From Candidatus Saccharimonadota bacterium (GTDB taxonomy: Bacteria; Patescibacteriota; Saccharimonadia; Saccharimonadales; Saccharimonadaceae): 64,000 bases of DNA. A model generated the notes under the pieces. That model worked only from the letters and a program-made list of their open reading frames with translations, was not told the origin of the DNA and searched no databases. Position numbers and translations under genes: made by a program. Shown one piece after another: positions 14,945 through 24,359 of the stretch (its first letter is position 1; each line of letters opens with the position of its first letter). Where the stretch lies: NCBI GenBank assembly GCA_016866755.1, contig VGLK01000002.1, positions 62,001 to 126,000 of the forward strand. The letters are read 5' to 3'.

Positions 14945-15464
14945 TACGCTCTCCCTTTTCCTTTTCTAATGAATCAGCGGCCGCATCCTGAAGTTTATTA
15001 TAAATTTTATCCGGGTGTTCGACATTCTTAATTACAAGGTCGCCCACAATGGTTTGTATTACTATTGTACCAAATCCAAAAATCTCACCGCTAAAACCCG
15101 GTACATTGTAACTAATATTTTGAATTTTTGATAAGCGCAACTCAATTACATCTTTACCAAAAAATCCTTTTTGCGTAATTTGGCGAATCCGCTGATCGGT
15201 TACAAGGTAATAGGTGTAGTACCACATTAAAAAATAGTAGCTAAACAGCAGTAACCCTAACACAAGACCGCCTACAGGCAGTAAAAATAGCCACAATTGT
15301 GTTTGCCAAATAAGCGGTGGAATACTTGTAAGAGCCAGTGGAATTAACAGCGCATAAAACCCTTTTCGCATGGCAATAATATGACGACGGAACATAAATA
15401 AAAACCTCTCGTCATCGCGCTGACCTTCAAACACTTTTTCTTCTGTGTGGCTTGGTGCTGTCAT
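14928..15464 (-). CDS. Bacterial PH-domain membrane protein (YdbT/bPH2-like)
   Basis: 178 aa. Two close transmembrane helices (residues about 36-85) are followed by a YYLVTDQRIRQITQKGFFGK strand pattern and LSKIQNISYNVPG, typical of the bPH2 domain, then FGTIVIQT. The acidic-basic C-terminal tail is low complexity. Function is unknown; members often sit in envelope operons. It overlaps the foldase gene. Confidence 0.75.
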   Translation of the reverse strand: MTAPSHTEEKVFEGQRDDERFLFMFRRHIIAMRKGFYALLIPLALTSIPPLIWQTQLWLFLLPVGGLVLGLLLFSYYFLMWYYTYYLVTDQRIRQITQKGFFGKDVIELRLSKIQNISYNVPGFSGEIFGFGTIVIQTIVGDLVIKNVEHPDKIYNKLQDAAADSLEKEKGERSEDSN

Positions 15465-15480
15465 AATATGTACAATTTAG

Positions 15481-15557
15481 TGGTACCCCGGGCAGGACTC
15501 GAACCTGCAACCATATCCTTAGGACGGATCTACTCTATCCAGTTGAGCTACCAGGGC
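15481..15557 (-). tRNA. tRNA-Arg (CCT)
   Basis: Minus-strand cloverleaf: acceptor GCCCTGG with CCGGGGT (one G-U at each of two positions), D-arm GCTCAACTGGATAGAGT, anticodon loop GTCCTAA (anticodon CCT), T-arm GCAGGTTCGAGTCCTGC, discriminator A and encoded CCA. The first anticodon-stem pair is a G-A mismatch. Confidence 0.92.
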
Positions 15558-15577
15558 GCCTTATTAGTATAGCAAAC

Positions 15578-16096
15578 TTAGCGAGTAAACTTTTCGTGAA
15601 GTGAACTGTATTCGCTTAACTCTTTGTCACTAAACCAGTGAGCGATTTCCTGCTTAGCCTCATCTGAATCGCCCGACGCGTGGATAAGGTTAGGTACGCC
15701 CTTTTCGCAGCTATCGGCGTAGCCAAAACTCATGTGCGAATAGTCGCCTCGAATTGTTCCCATGTCGGCAGATTTAGGTTCAGTTGGACCAACAATTTTA
15801 CGAACAAGCGGCACTGCCTCTACGCCTTCAAGCACCATAGCAATAACCGGACCGTCCATCATAAAATCTAGGGTTACATTAAAAGTATCTTCGCCGCGAC
15901 GCGTTACCATTTTGCCGATGTCTTCATAGTGTTCGTAATAATGATCGCGACTCGGTGCGGCCATTTTAATTCCGACAATTTTTAAACCAACTCGCTCAAA
16001 ACGGCTCATAATCTCACCGACAATACCACGCTGCACAGCATCAGGCTTAAAAATTACTAGAGTTCTTTCAACTCCACAAAAATTTGTTTCAGACAT
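15578..16096 (-). CDS. ndk: Nucleoside diphosphate kinase
   Basis: 172 aa, longer than the usual 130-150 because of internal and terminal additions. TLVIFKPDAVQRGIVGEI, GTIRGDYSH and the active-site His in NLIHASGDSDEA are intact. It transfers the gamma-phosphate between NTPs and NDPs. Monocistronic, just downstream (in transcription order) of the Xer gene's divergent promoter region. Confidence 0.94.
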   Translation of the reverse strand: MSETNFCGVERTLVIFKPDAVQRGIVGEIMSRFERVGLKIVGIKMAAPSRDHYYEHYEDIGKMVTRRGEDTFNVTLDFMMDGPVIAMVLEGVEAVPLVRKIVGPTEPKSADMGTIRGDYSHMSFGYADSCEKGVPNLIHASGDSDEAKQEIAHWFSDKELSEYSSLHEKFTR

Positions 16097-16247
16097 ATTT
16101 TATGTACTCCGGTTAATTGCTTATTTTACCTACCAGTATACCAAACCCATTCCAATAGATGTAATTTTTCATTTGAATACATTATTTGTTCAAAATTTAC
16201 CTCTGTTAATATTTTATTACCTACAGTTTTGTAGTACACTAAACTAC

Positions 16248-17165
16248 ATGGAAGTATCTTCACTTATTAAAGACTTTGTCGAGTCGATTGAGGTCGAGCG
16301 TGGCCGAGCAGCCCGTACTGCCGAAAACTACGATCATTACCTGCTACGATTTCTCGATTTCGCCGGCTACGATCTTAGGCCAGAAGATATTACTAGCGAA
16401 CTCGTGCGCAAGTTTCGTTTGTGGCTTAATAGATTTAAATCCGAAAATGGTGAAAATTTAGCGCTTATTACTCAAAGCTATCACCTAATCGCCTTGCGCG
16501 GTTTTCTGCAATACCTTTCAAAACGCGACATAATAAGTCTTAGTCCAGAAAAAATTGAACTACCAAAGGTTGCTCGAAAACAGGTGGTGTTTCTTCATTT
16601 TGATGAGATTGAACGTTTGCTTGAGCAAATTCCACTCGACAGCGAACAGGGACTTCGTGATCGCGCGATTGTTGAACTATTATTTTCTAGCGGACTACGT
16701 GTATCGGAGCTAGTTAATCTAAACCGTGATCACGTAAATACTACCCGTCGCGAATTTATGGTTCGCGGAAAAGGTCAGAAAGATAGGCCGGTTTTTATTG
16801 GCCAAGCAGCAGCTGCGCGCGTAGAAGATTATCTTGCTGCCCGAACCGATTCTCTCCCGCCCTTATTTTTAGGCTATAGCCGTACGACACTTAGTGACAC
16901 TACCGGTGATTACCGACGATTAACAGCGCGTAGTATTCAGCGTATTGTATCGAAGTATGCTCGTCTTGCTGGTATTACTAAAAAAGTTAGCCCGCACACT
17001 ATGCGCCACAGCTTTGCCACCGATCTACTAATGAACGGCGCTGATATTCGAAGCGTACAAAGTATGCTAGGTCATAGCAACATTGCTACCACTCAAGTTT
17101 ACACGCACGTAACCGACGAACATTTACGCGAAGTCTATGAACGTTTTCATAGCGACGCGTCGTAA
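16248..17165 (+). CDS. Xer-type tyrosine recombinase
   Basis: 305 aa from ATG 16248. A SAM-like core-binding domain (residues 1-90) and a catalytic domain with Arg in SSGLRVSEL, Lys in RGKGQKDRP, HTMRH, LGHSNIATT and nucleophile Tyr in VYTHVT. A TACACT -10 ends 7 nt before this ATG; an upstream ATG at 16173 would put 25 unrelated hydrophobic residues in front. XerC/XerD-like proteins resolve chromosome dimers at dif. Which of the two this represents is not decidable here; CPR genomes may use a single Xer. Confidence 0.9.
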   Translation: MEVSSLIKDFVESIEVERGRAARTAENYDHYLLRFLDFAGYDLRPEDITSELVRKFRLWLNRFKSENGENLALITQSYHLIALRGFLQYLSKRDIISLSPEKIELPKVARKQVVFLHFDEIERLLEQIPLDSEQGLRDRAIVELLFSSGLRVSELVNLNRDHVNTTRREFMVRGKGQKDRPVFIGQAAAARVEDYLAARTDSLPPLFLGYSRTTLSDTTGDYRRLTARSIQRIVSKYARLAGITKKVSPHTMRHSFATDLLMNGADIRSVQSMLGHSNIATTQVYTHVTDEHLREVYERFHSDAS

Positions 17166-17168
17166 AGA

Positions 17169-18347
17169 TTAGTTTGGTCGGCACAATCCTGGCGTCACAC
17201 CGGCGTCTTCTACATCAAAATCTTTACACAAGCTGCCGCTTACTTCTAAAGCCGCCTCTGGATAGGCGAAGTCACCGCCGTACTGTAAACGGGCTTCTAC
17301 TCGGCGAAAAATATCATTGGTACGCCCTGTTGAATCGACACGCGGCTGTACGCCATCAAATGAAACCGGATTTTGTGCATCATCATAAAGTGTAACTCGA
17401 ATATCTGCACCACGATACAGTGCACTCAAACGAAGAAACGCCGTCTCTGAGCCGCTTGCAACAGTATCGCCGTCAGGTAGCTGCAAGCGTACGCTACAGG
17501 CATACTGACCATTATTGTACCGTGCGCTCGAGCAGGCCGCCTGAAGTGGTTGCGCCGATCGCTCACCCACACTATCACCGATTGAGTCGTCCGACATGCG
17601 TGTGTAAAATTGCCCAATAGACGGCTGTGCCGCCACCTGTTGCTCGGTAGCGTTAATCGTGCCAGGTTGAATAAACTGGGTTTCTCCGGTGCTGGCGCTA
17701 CCTGAAGCATTTAGTTCATTAAGCCTAAAGTTTTCGCCGGGATTAATAAGCTGAGCCCTGAGTAGCGAAGGAGAGTTTGCACCCCAATTGGCTTTTTCGG
17801 GGAGCGTGCGATTGGTGGTGCCAATTGGCGGACGCGTGAGCGCCTGACGACCCTCGGAGGCTGACTGTCGGTACCATTCCACCTGAATGTAACGCACAGC
17901 GCCAGTTGCTTTAAGTGGAATCATGGTACTCACCTCTTCGTTTAAGGTAGCCAAGTAATCTGGAGTATCGGGGGCGATAATCACGCAGGTGTGCGCCTGA
18001 TCAAGATCGCGACCACTTCCACCAGTGGATTGAATTGGCACTTCAGCTTCACCCCGTACCGCCCCAAGTATTCCAGAGGCATTGACGGTTGAGCACTGGC
18101 CAGCGGCAATCGCGGCACATGCGGTAGCATTATTACTATTACACTCCGCTAGCACACGCTTAGCATCTTCAACACCCGATAGCGCCGAGTCGTAGGCGCT
18201 CTGCGACAGATCGTTGTCGTTGGCCTGTAGCTGCTCACGCATCATAAGCCGCACGTAGCTCATTGTCATTACTAGTAGCAGCATAGCGGCAAAAATAACG
18301 ATAAAGATTGATACCGCTCCTGATTGCTTTGCGTGTCGTGCTGTCAT
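17169..18347 (-). CDS. PilX-like pilus assembly protein
   Basis: 392 aa. A short basic head (MTARHAKQSGAVSIFIVIFA) leads into one hydrophobic helix, then DSALSGVEDAKRVL, the early motif of PilX/GspK-type minor components. It lacks the G-F-T-x-x-E prepilin site. The rest is a large Ser/Thr/Ala-rich extracellular domain with several Cys. It is the last gene of the minor pilin run and starts 10 bp after the PilW-like gene; it probably sits at the pilus tip. Confidence 0.7.
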   Translation of the reverse strand: MTARHAKQSGAVSIFIVIFAAMLLLVMTMSYVRLMMREQLQANDNDLSQSAYDSALSGVEDAKRVLAECNSNNATACAAIAAGQCSTVNASGILGAVRGEAEVPIQSTGGSGRDLDQAHTCVIIAPDTPDYLATLNEEVSTMIPLKATGAVRYIQVEWYRQSASEGRQALTRPPIGTTNRTLPEKANWGANSPSLLRAQLINPGENFRLNELNASGSASTGETQFIQPGTINATEQQVAAQPSIGQFYTRMSDDSIGDSVGERSAQPLQAACSSARYNNGQYACSVRLQLPDGDTVASGSETAFLRLSALYRGADIRVTLYDDAQNPVSFDGVQPRVDSTGRTNDIFRRVEARLQYGGDFAYPEAALEVSGSLCKDFDVEDAGVTPGLCRPN

Positions 18348-18357
18348 TTTGCCTCTC

Positions 18358-19086
18358 CTACTTTACATTGGTAGCACGGACAAAGAACGTGAACGTACTG
18401 ACCGCACAATAATTATTATTTGCATTTGCATTGGTGCTACCGCTCATTGAGCACTGCCGATCATTACCGCTACCGTCAAAGGCCGAAGTGTCACTTGTAC
18501 CCAAACGCAACGTCACATTTCGGAGGCGCTGATTACCAGACGACGCCAACTCTGCCACCTCTAACGAATGAACGGCAAGCCGTGAAGGGTTTTGACTGTT
18601 GCCGCTGGCATCGCCCAGTAGATCAACCGTCTCATCAGTGGTAGCAACCTGCATAGCAAAAGCACCGCCACCGTTTTGCGCACACACTGTGCGATTGGTA
18701 TCTTTTACACGAAGAAGTCGCACCGGCTCAGAAGAACCTGCGGTTCGCACCAGTGTAGCCGATGGATTATTTAACCCATCAGCCGTATTCCACACATAGC
18801 TGTACTCGCCTAAACACAATCTTCCCCACGCAGCTGTGGCATTATTTGGACCACTAAACACCGTTACGTTTGATTGATCAGCCTGAAGAAGATCACGACG
18901 CAGTAAATCGGTTACCTCGCGGCCAGTTTGATTCACGAGCTGCATCGTCGTACCTTTAGCGTATATATTGCTCAAAAAAATTGCTGTAGAGGCAACCGCT
19001 AACAGCAGCATAGACACGAATGCCATAGATAATACAAGCTCGATAATTGTAAACCCGGCCTTAGACTGCTTAATTGACTGGTTCAT
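18358..19086 (-). CDS. Prepilin-type minor pilin (PilW/PilJ-like)
   Basis: 242 aa. The leader KQSKAG|FTIIELVLSMAF has the Gly-Phe cleavage site and Glu5, followed by a hydrophobic alpha-helix and TGREVTDLLRRDLLQADQSN, as in PilW/GspJ minor pilins. A Cys-rich C-terminal domain follows. It overlaps the next upstream minor pilin gene by 17 bp. Confidence 0.82.
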   Translation of the reverse strand: MNQSIKQSKAGFTIIELVLSMAFVSMLLLAVASTAIFLSNIYAKGTTMQLVNQTGREVTDLLRRDLLQADQSNVTVFSGPNNATAAWGRLCLGEYSYVWNTADGLNNPSATLVRTAGSSEPVRLLRVKDTNRTVCAQNGGGAFAMQVATTDETVDLLGDASGNSQNPSRLAVHSLEVAELASSGNQRLRNVTLRLGTSDTSAFDGSGNDRQCSMSGSTNANANNNYCAVSTFTFFVRATNVK

Positions 19087-19672
19087 ATACCCTCACTAAT
19101 GTATTTAATGTCACCGGCACACTACTACCAGGCGAATTCCAGCACGATTGTATATACACGTCGTAGGCCTGAGCTGCTGAGCCACCGCCCGCTACGCTTT
19201 CGGCACGACGAATATCCATCCACAAACCTTCGGCCCGACTATTTTCAGCCGACGGCGCTACCTGCAACTGACTGTAGGTGGCAGCACTCGAAAGCGCTGA
19301 TTCGTTGAGAAGTGCGATATTGTTGGATTGATCAGCCGCTGTGCTACTGCCTGGTGCCAAAAGAAACTTGTTTGTAAACGCAACTGGGCACGTACCCCAG
19401 CTTGTTTGCACCGGTGTAGTAACGGCACGACTGCGCATTTGCTGCCATAATTGCCCATAGGTAGAGGCTGGCTCTTGCAGGTAGCTATCGTGCACAAATC
19501 GTACCATATCGGCCTGAGCATCAATCTGCTGGCGCACTAGGGTTACTTCAAGCGAGCGCTGAGAGAGCGCCGTACCTGTATTCATTATAGTAATTGCCCC
19601 CACGGCCACCATACTAAAAGTAGCGAAGGCAAACATCACCTCAATAATTGTATCGCCACGGCTTATCGACAT
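19070..19672 (-). CDS. Prepilin-type minor pilin (PilV/GspI-like)
   Basis: 200 aa. The leader is very short (MSISRG|DTIIEVMFAFATFS), with Asp rather than Phe after the processing Gly and Glu at position 5. VAVGAITIMNTGTALSQRS resembles PilV/GspI. It overlaps both neighbours (17 and 10 bp), indicating tight coupling. Confidence 0.78.
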   Translation of the reverse strand: MSISRGDTIIEVMFAFATFSMVAVGAITIMNTGTALSQRSLEVTLVRQQIDAQADMVRFVHDSYLQEPASTYGQLWQQMRSRAVTTPVQTSWGTCPVAFTNKFLLAPGSSTAADQSNNIALLNESALSSAATYSQLQVAPSAENSRAEGLWMDIRRAESVAGGGSAAQAYDVYIQSCWNSPGSSVPVTLNTLVRVYEPVN

Positions 19673-20448
19673 ATATCCTCCGAGGCAAAATCAACTCCAC
19701 CACTACCACCGGCGTTTCGGGCAATAGTTACACCGGTACGCACGCCGTCGCCCACTAACCCGCCACCGTTAATACACACGATTAGTTGCTGAGCAGAGGC
19801 GTCAGAAAGAAGCTGGTTACGAATAAAGGCGGTTCGATTTGAGGGGGCTTGACCGTTATGCACAAAGGTACGCACGCTACCGCTAAGAGGTGAACGTACA
19901 ATTAGTACGGCAAAGTTTGTAAACACTCTACTAGAATCTACCTGCGCATAGGTTGCTTGCCACTGTAAATTGCGTTCGTTAATTGCCATTTTATCACCCT
20001 CGGTCGTCTCTACTACTAGATCGGCGGCCTGTAGCGCCTGCAAGTCACCACCGGTAAAGGTTTCACGACGCACCTCGCGTGTAGCAAAAACTGGCTGCGA
20101 AACGAAACCACTACCATCACCATTCGATATAAGTAAACGGCCAACAATTGCACAACTCTGGTGCGTCCCGCGTTCCATGTTTGTCAGCGGACCACTTGAG
20201 CGTACTACTCCACCGCTTGGCGTACAAGAATATTCACCAGCGCGATCATTCGCTACATTTGTTACACTGCTGTATTCGTCGCGGAAATCACTCACGTGCG
20301 TATTAACCGCATCTTTATAACGCTGTGAATTAATCGAGGCACCAATCCCGCCCATAAGTCCAATCGTTAACGCTCCCGATATAGCCAAAAACATTACGAC
20401 CTCAATAATCGTAAAGCCAGCAGCGCGTAAAGGTGTAGAGCGAATCAT
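19663..20448 (-). CDS. Prepilin-type minor pilin (GspH/FimT-like)
   Basis: 261 aa. Leader MIRSTPLRAAG|FTIIEVVMFLAIS with a canonical cleavage site and Glu5, a hydrophobic helix, then a long globular domain ending in several Gly-rich turns and a Cys. First of the four minor pilin genes, 33 bp after pilD. Confidence 0.8.
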   Translation of the reverse strand: MIRSTPLRAAGFTIIEVVMFLAISGALTIGLMGGIGASINSQRYKDAVNTHVSDFRDEYSSVTNVANDRAGEYSCTPSGGVVRSSGPLTNMERGTHQSCAIVGRLLISNGDGSGFVSQPVFATREVRRETFTGGDLQALQAADLVVETTEGDKMAINERNLQWQATYAQVDSSRVFTNFAVLIVRSPLSGSVRTFVHNGQAPSNRTAFIRNQLLSDASAQQLIVCINGGGLVGDGVRTGVTIARNAGGSGGVDFASEDICR

Positions 20449-20481
20449 ATTAGTGCTTATTATAGCACCATGAGGCTTATG

Positions 20482-21396
20482 CTAAAAGATAACAAAATAC
20501 TGCTCGATAAAGTTGGTTACCCACGGAGCAGCCAGAAAAGTAATTACAAAACCCGCAATTAGCATTGGTCCAAATGGCACCCGAGCAGTGCGACTTAGTT
20601 TTCGCGTAAGTAAGCCCGGAAGCACAATTAAACAGCCAATAAAATTTGCCAAAAATAGTGCAATAAAGGCGAGTTTCCAATCAAGAAGAAATAACGCTAA
20701 TCCAAGACCTAACTTTACATCACCAAATCCTATCCACTCACCTTTTGACACAAGATACAGAGCTAAGTATACGCCGCTTAAAATACCAATCGCACCGGCG
20801 AGTGAAATAATATCTTGAAACAAAGACTCGCTGCCATATAGCGACAATCCAGCGTACACCACCCCTAGCCCAATGAATATTCCCATAAATATATCGGGCA
20901 AAAGAAACCATTTTTGATCATAGACAAATAATCCGACCAGTGTAGCAGCTGCTAATAGCCATGCACCAAATAAGGCAGCGTCAATAATTGTTGGCTCTGG
21001 ATTAAAATGCAGCCACACTAGTGCTGAAATAACATACACTACTGCTAGTAATAGTTCGCTCAATAATTCGGTTTTACCAATTGGTGCGCGGCAGTACCGA
21101 CATTTTCCACCTACGCTCAACCAGCTCACAACTGGCAGTAAATCGTACCAGCGTAGTTGTTTTGCACACGATAAGCAACGGGAACGATCGTGGGTGCCTT
21201 TGCCTGCTAGTAACTGTGCTAATTTCGCTAATTCGCGTTTGTTTTCTGCAGTCGTAGCCATACTCTCATCGCCACTGGCAATATCACTCTCTAGTTGACG
21301 AGCGCGTACACGCCATACCTGCGCCACCATAAAACTAGCAAGTACCGCACCTAGTACACCAAGTAAAACCACTGCAACCTCTTCAAGATACATCAT
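20482..21396 (-). CDS. pilD: Prepilin peptidase (type IV leader peptidase)
   Basis: 304 aa. The cytoplasmic zinc loop has CLSC and CRYC. The two catalytic aspartates of the GxGD aspartyl protease family are in VYDQKWFLLPD and GFGDVKLG. Seven to eight membrane helices. It differs from most PilD by a 50-residue Ala/Glu-rich insert between the first helix and the zinc loop (residues about 30-75). It cleaves and N-methylates the prepilins encoded around it. Confidence 0.92.
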   Translation of the reverse strand: MMYLEEVAVVLLGVLGAVLASFMVAQVWRVRARQLESDIASGDESMATTAENKRELAKLAQLLAGKGTHDRSRCLSCAKQLRWYDLLPVVSWLSVGGKCRYCRAPIGKTELLSELLLAVVYVISALVWLHFNPEPTIIDAALFGAWLLAAATLVGLFVYDQKWFLLPDIFMGIFIGLGVVYAGLSLYGSESLFQDIISLAGAIGILSGVYLALYLVSKGEWIGFGDVKLGLGLALFLLDWKLAFIALFLANFIGCLIVLPGLLTRKLSRTARVPFGPMLIAGFVITFLAAPWVTNFIEQYFVIF

Positions 21397-21413
21397 ATAA
21401 CCATAAGTATAAC

Positions 21414-21441
21414 AAAAACCTCCCTGTTTAGGGAGGTTTTT
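21414..21441 (-). terminator. Terminator after the major pilin gene
   Basis: AAAAACCTCCCT and AGGGAGGTTTTT (21414-21425 with 21430-21441), a 12-bp stem with a 4-nt loop. It separates the pilin gene from pilD and could allow high pilin transcript levels. Confidence 0.85.
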
Positions 21442-21463
21442 AGTGTGTCCTAAATTGGAACGC

Positions 21464-21916
21464 TTACTGGTTGTCTTGACAGAAGACGCCAGAACCTTCT
21501 AGCTGTACACGAACCGCCACGCTGCGACTACCGGCACCACTTTGAAGACTTTCACCGTTACACTTACTACCCACAACATACTGCATATTAACCCCACTTG
21601 GGTCATTGCCACTAAAATTATAGTTCTCTCCAGACTGTGGGTCTTGGAATTCACCCTCATCTACTTTAAGGTAATCTCGTCGAAAATCACCACGAGCTTG
21701 CGAAAGTGACGGTACTCGACCGTTATTGTTTGTCTGGTACGAATTAATCTGTGAAATCACCCGTGCTACGTCATCGCGACGCTGAGTATCTCGCTGTGAA
21801 CGCTGAAGTGCTGGCAGTGCAATAAACACCATCAAAAAGATCAATCCAGCAATTGCAAGCACCAATACAACCTCAATAATTGTAAATCCTTGCTTGGTTT
21901 GTTTTTGTACGTTCAT
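21464..21916 (-). CDS. pilA: Type IV pilin, probable major subunit
   Basis: 150 aa from ATG 21916. Leader MNVQKQTKQG|FTIIEVVLVLAIAG is a textbook class III signal with Glu5, followed by SQRDTQRRDDVARVISQIN and a pilin globular domain with two Cys that could form the D-loop disulfide. AAAGGGTGG precedes the ATG; a GTG at 21931 is a weaker start. A dedicated terminator follows. Called major subunit because of its size and terminator, which is inference. Confidence 0.85.
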   Translation of the reverse strand: MNVQKQTKQGFTIIEVVLVLAIAGLIFLMVFIALPALQRSQRDTQRRDDVARVISQINSYQTNNNGRVPSLSQARGDFRRDYLKVDEGEFQDPQSGENYNFSGNDPSGVNMQYVVGSKCNGESLQSGAGSRSVAVRVQLEGSGVFCQDNQ

Positions 21917-22037
21917 GTGAAGTATTTCCACCCTTTCTATGAACTAATATTTTTCTACGTTATTCTATGACGCTAACGCTTAGGCTTAGCATACTAAACT
22001 TATCTGGATTCGTCCAGCACTTTTTTACCTAATCCAC

Positions 22038-23249
22038 CTATGCACCAATCGTGTCTACCAGGCTGTAGATTGGGAACAAAATCGCCCCTACCATACCGCC
22101 GGCTACCACGGCCAATACTACCATAAGTATCGGTTCAATGGCGGTAGAAATTGCTTTAATCTCCTCATCTAGCTCATCTTCGTAAATTTGCGCCGTCTTT
22201 CCCATCATGTCGTCGATTTTACCGGATTGTTCACCAATCTTAATCATTTGCGGCACCATTGGCAAAATGTAATCTTCGGGCTTAAGAGCCGAGGAAAGCG
22301 CCTTACCGCCTTTAACCTTTTCGGCGGCTCGTTCAATACTGGCCGATACGTAGGTATTATTCACCGATCGTGCCGTAATATGCAACATATCAAGCATCGC
22401 TACTCCAGTAGAGAGCAGCGTTTGACCGGTGCGTGTAAAGCGCGACATATACAGTTTACGAAACATATTTTTAAACATTGGCACATTAAGTTTAAACGCA
22501 TCAAGCGAACGAATACCCGATTCAGTTTTTGTCCACTGTAAGAAAAAGTAACCGCCAATTACGATAACCAGCACTACTACCCACCAAAAAGTCATAAGAA
22601 AGTTGGCAGCGTTTACCATAATTTGCGTTAATAACGGTAGATTTTGACCAAGATCTTCGTATAACTGCTCGACTTGTGGCACTACCGCAATTAGCATGTA
22701 AACGATTACCAGCGCAATTACCGCAAGTACAATCAGAGGGTACACCAATGCGCCACGAATTTTGCGCATCACAGCAGCATCTTTCTCCTGTTGAGCAGCA
22801 ATTCGCTTTAAGGCGTCATCAAGCGTACCCGATACCTCACCAGCCGATACCAGCGCAATCACCACCTGATCAAACGCATCTGGGTGCTTACTAAAGGCCA
22901 CCGAAAGCTGCTGACCGCCTTCAATGTCTACAATAATGTCTTCTACTACCGCCTTCATACGCTTGTTTTGGGTTTGCTCTACTACTGTGCGCATACTTTG
23001 AGCCAGGGGTAAGCCAGCGCCAATTAGCGTAGCCAGTTGACGCATAAACACAATGCGGTCTTTAGTAGTAATACGATTAGCCAACTGCTTAATTGGATTA
23101 GACGACTCGTCATCGGCTTCAATTTTTAGCGGAATATAACCTTGTTCATTTAAAAGCTTGGCAGCCGAATGTTCGCTTTCGGCTTGAATATCCGACTTAA
23201 TAATTTTATTCGTTGCACTATCGCGGGCTTCGTAAGTAAATTTTTTCAT
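22038..23249 (-). CDS. pilC: Type IV pilus inner-membrane platform protein PilC
   Basis: 403 aa. Two tandem T2SSF domains: FMRQLATLIGAGLPLAQSMR (residues about 68-190) and FTRTGQTLLSTGVAMLDMLH (about 270-390), with three membrane helices (about 170-195, 215-235 and 375-400). It anchors the PilB and PilT motors at the base of the pilus. It starts 26 nt after pilT. Confidence 0.93.
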   Translation of the reverse strand: MKKFTYEARDSATNKIIKSDIQAESEHSAAKLLNEQGYIPLKIEADDESSNPIKQLANRITTKDRIVFMRQLATLIGAGLPLAQSMRTVVEQTQNKRMKAVVEDIIVDIEGGQQLSVAFSKHPDAFDQVVIALVSAGEVSGTLDDALKRIAAQQEKDAAVMRKIRGALVYPLIVLAVIALVIVYMLIAVVPQVEQLYEDLGQNLPLLTQIMVNAANFLMTFWWVVVLVIVIGGYFFLQWTKTESGIRSLDAFKLNVPMFKNMFRKLYMSRFTRTGQTLLSTGVAMLDMLHITARSVNNTYVSASIERAAEKVKGGKALSSALKPEDYILPMVPQMIKIGEQSGKIDDMMGKTAQIYEDELDEEIKAISTAIEPILMVVLAVVAGGMVGAILFPIYSLVDTIGA

Positions 23250-23275
23250 TTTTTCTCTTTAGGCTACTTAAGGCG

Positions 23276-24346
23276 CTAACCGCGCATTAAGCGTTCAAAC
23301 TCCGTTAGATCTACTGCATATTCACGTGCGCTATCGTAGGTAATCGTACCGCTTTGTACCAAGTTTACTAGCGTGCGATCCATTGTTTGCATTCCCTGAT
23401 CAGCACCAGTTTGAATCACCGCATCAAGCTGGTGACTCTTTCCTTCGCGAATAATATTTCGCACCGCCGGATTGGCCACCAACACTTCGGCAGCTACTAC
23501 GCGCCCGCCTCCAATGGCTGGTACGAGGCGCTGTGAACAAATTCCCATAAGAATGTTTGCTAACTGTGAGCGAATTTGCGGCTGCTGGTGTGGCGGGAAG
23601 ACGTCAATCATACGGTCGATTGACTGCGCCGCCGAGTTGGTGTGTAGCGTTGCAAACACAAGGTGTCCGGTTTCGGCAATCGTAATGGCAGCACTAATGG
23701 TCTCAAGGTCACGCATCTCACCAATCAACACTACGTCAGGGTCTTGGCGAAGGCTGGAGCGCAGCGCGGCTGAGAACGAGTAGGTATCGTAGTGAACCTC
23801 TCGCTGCACTACCACTGATTTTTTGGATTTATGCGTAAACTCAATCGGATCTTCAATGGTAATAATATGCTGAGCACGTTCGGTGTTTACCTTATCTACT
23901 AGCGCAGCCAAGGTGGTTGATTTACCAGATCCAGTTGGCCCCGTTACCAGCACAAGACCGCGGGGGTAATCGGCAAACGAGTTAACAATTTGCGGCATAC
24001 CAAGCTCTACCGTGGTTTTAATCTCGTTAGGAATAAGACGCAGCGCGGCCGCCATGTTACCGCGCTCGTGAAAGGCATTTACACGAAAGCGCCCAAGCGT
24101 ACCAAAGGCAAAGCTAAAGTCAAACTCTTTGTCTTTATTTAAAATTTGCTTCTGATCATCGTCTAAAATTTGATAGACTAAAGTTTCAACGTTTGATTCA
24201 TCTAACGCTGGCTGGCCAGCAACTGGCACCAACGAGCCATCAACGCGCAGCATCGGCGGCAGACCAACTTGCAAATGAAGATCTGAGGCGCGCTTTCTTA
24301 CTACTTCTTCTAGTAGCACCTCTATTCGTAAATCAGTTCCGTTCAT
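23276..24346 (-). CDS. pilT: Type IV pilus retraction ATPase PilT
   Basis: 356 aa from ATG 24346, chosen because AGGGTGG lies 3-6 nt before it; an ATG at 24367 overlaps pilB. RASDLHLQVGLPPMLRVDG, Walker A GPTGSGKST, the Asp/His boxes (DPDVVLIGEMRDLETI and HTNSAAQSIDRMIDVFP) and the C-terminal AEVLVANPAVRNIIREGK are PilT-specific. It powers pilus retraction, so twitching or DNA uptake is expected. Confidence 0.94.
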   Translation of the reverse strand: MNGTDLRIEVLLEEVVRKRASDLHLQVGLPPMLRVDGSLVPVAGQPALDESNVETLVYQILDDDQKQILNKDKEFDFSFAFGTLGRFRVNAFHERGNMAAALRLIPNEIKTTVELGMPQIVNSFADYPRGLVLVTGPTGSGKSTTLAALVDKVNTERAQHIITIEDPIEFTHKSKKSVVVQREVHYDTYSFSAALRSSLRQDPDVVLIGEMRDLETISAAITIAETGHLVFATLHTNSAAQSIDRMIDVFPPHQQPQIRSQLANILMGICSQRLVPAIGGGRVVAAEVLVANPAVRNIIREGKSHQLDAVIQTGADQGMQTMDRTLVNLVQSGTITYDSAREYAVDLTEFERLMRG

Positions 24347-24359
24347 GTTCCACCCTTTC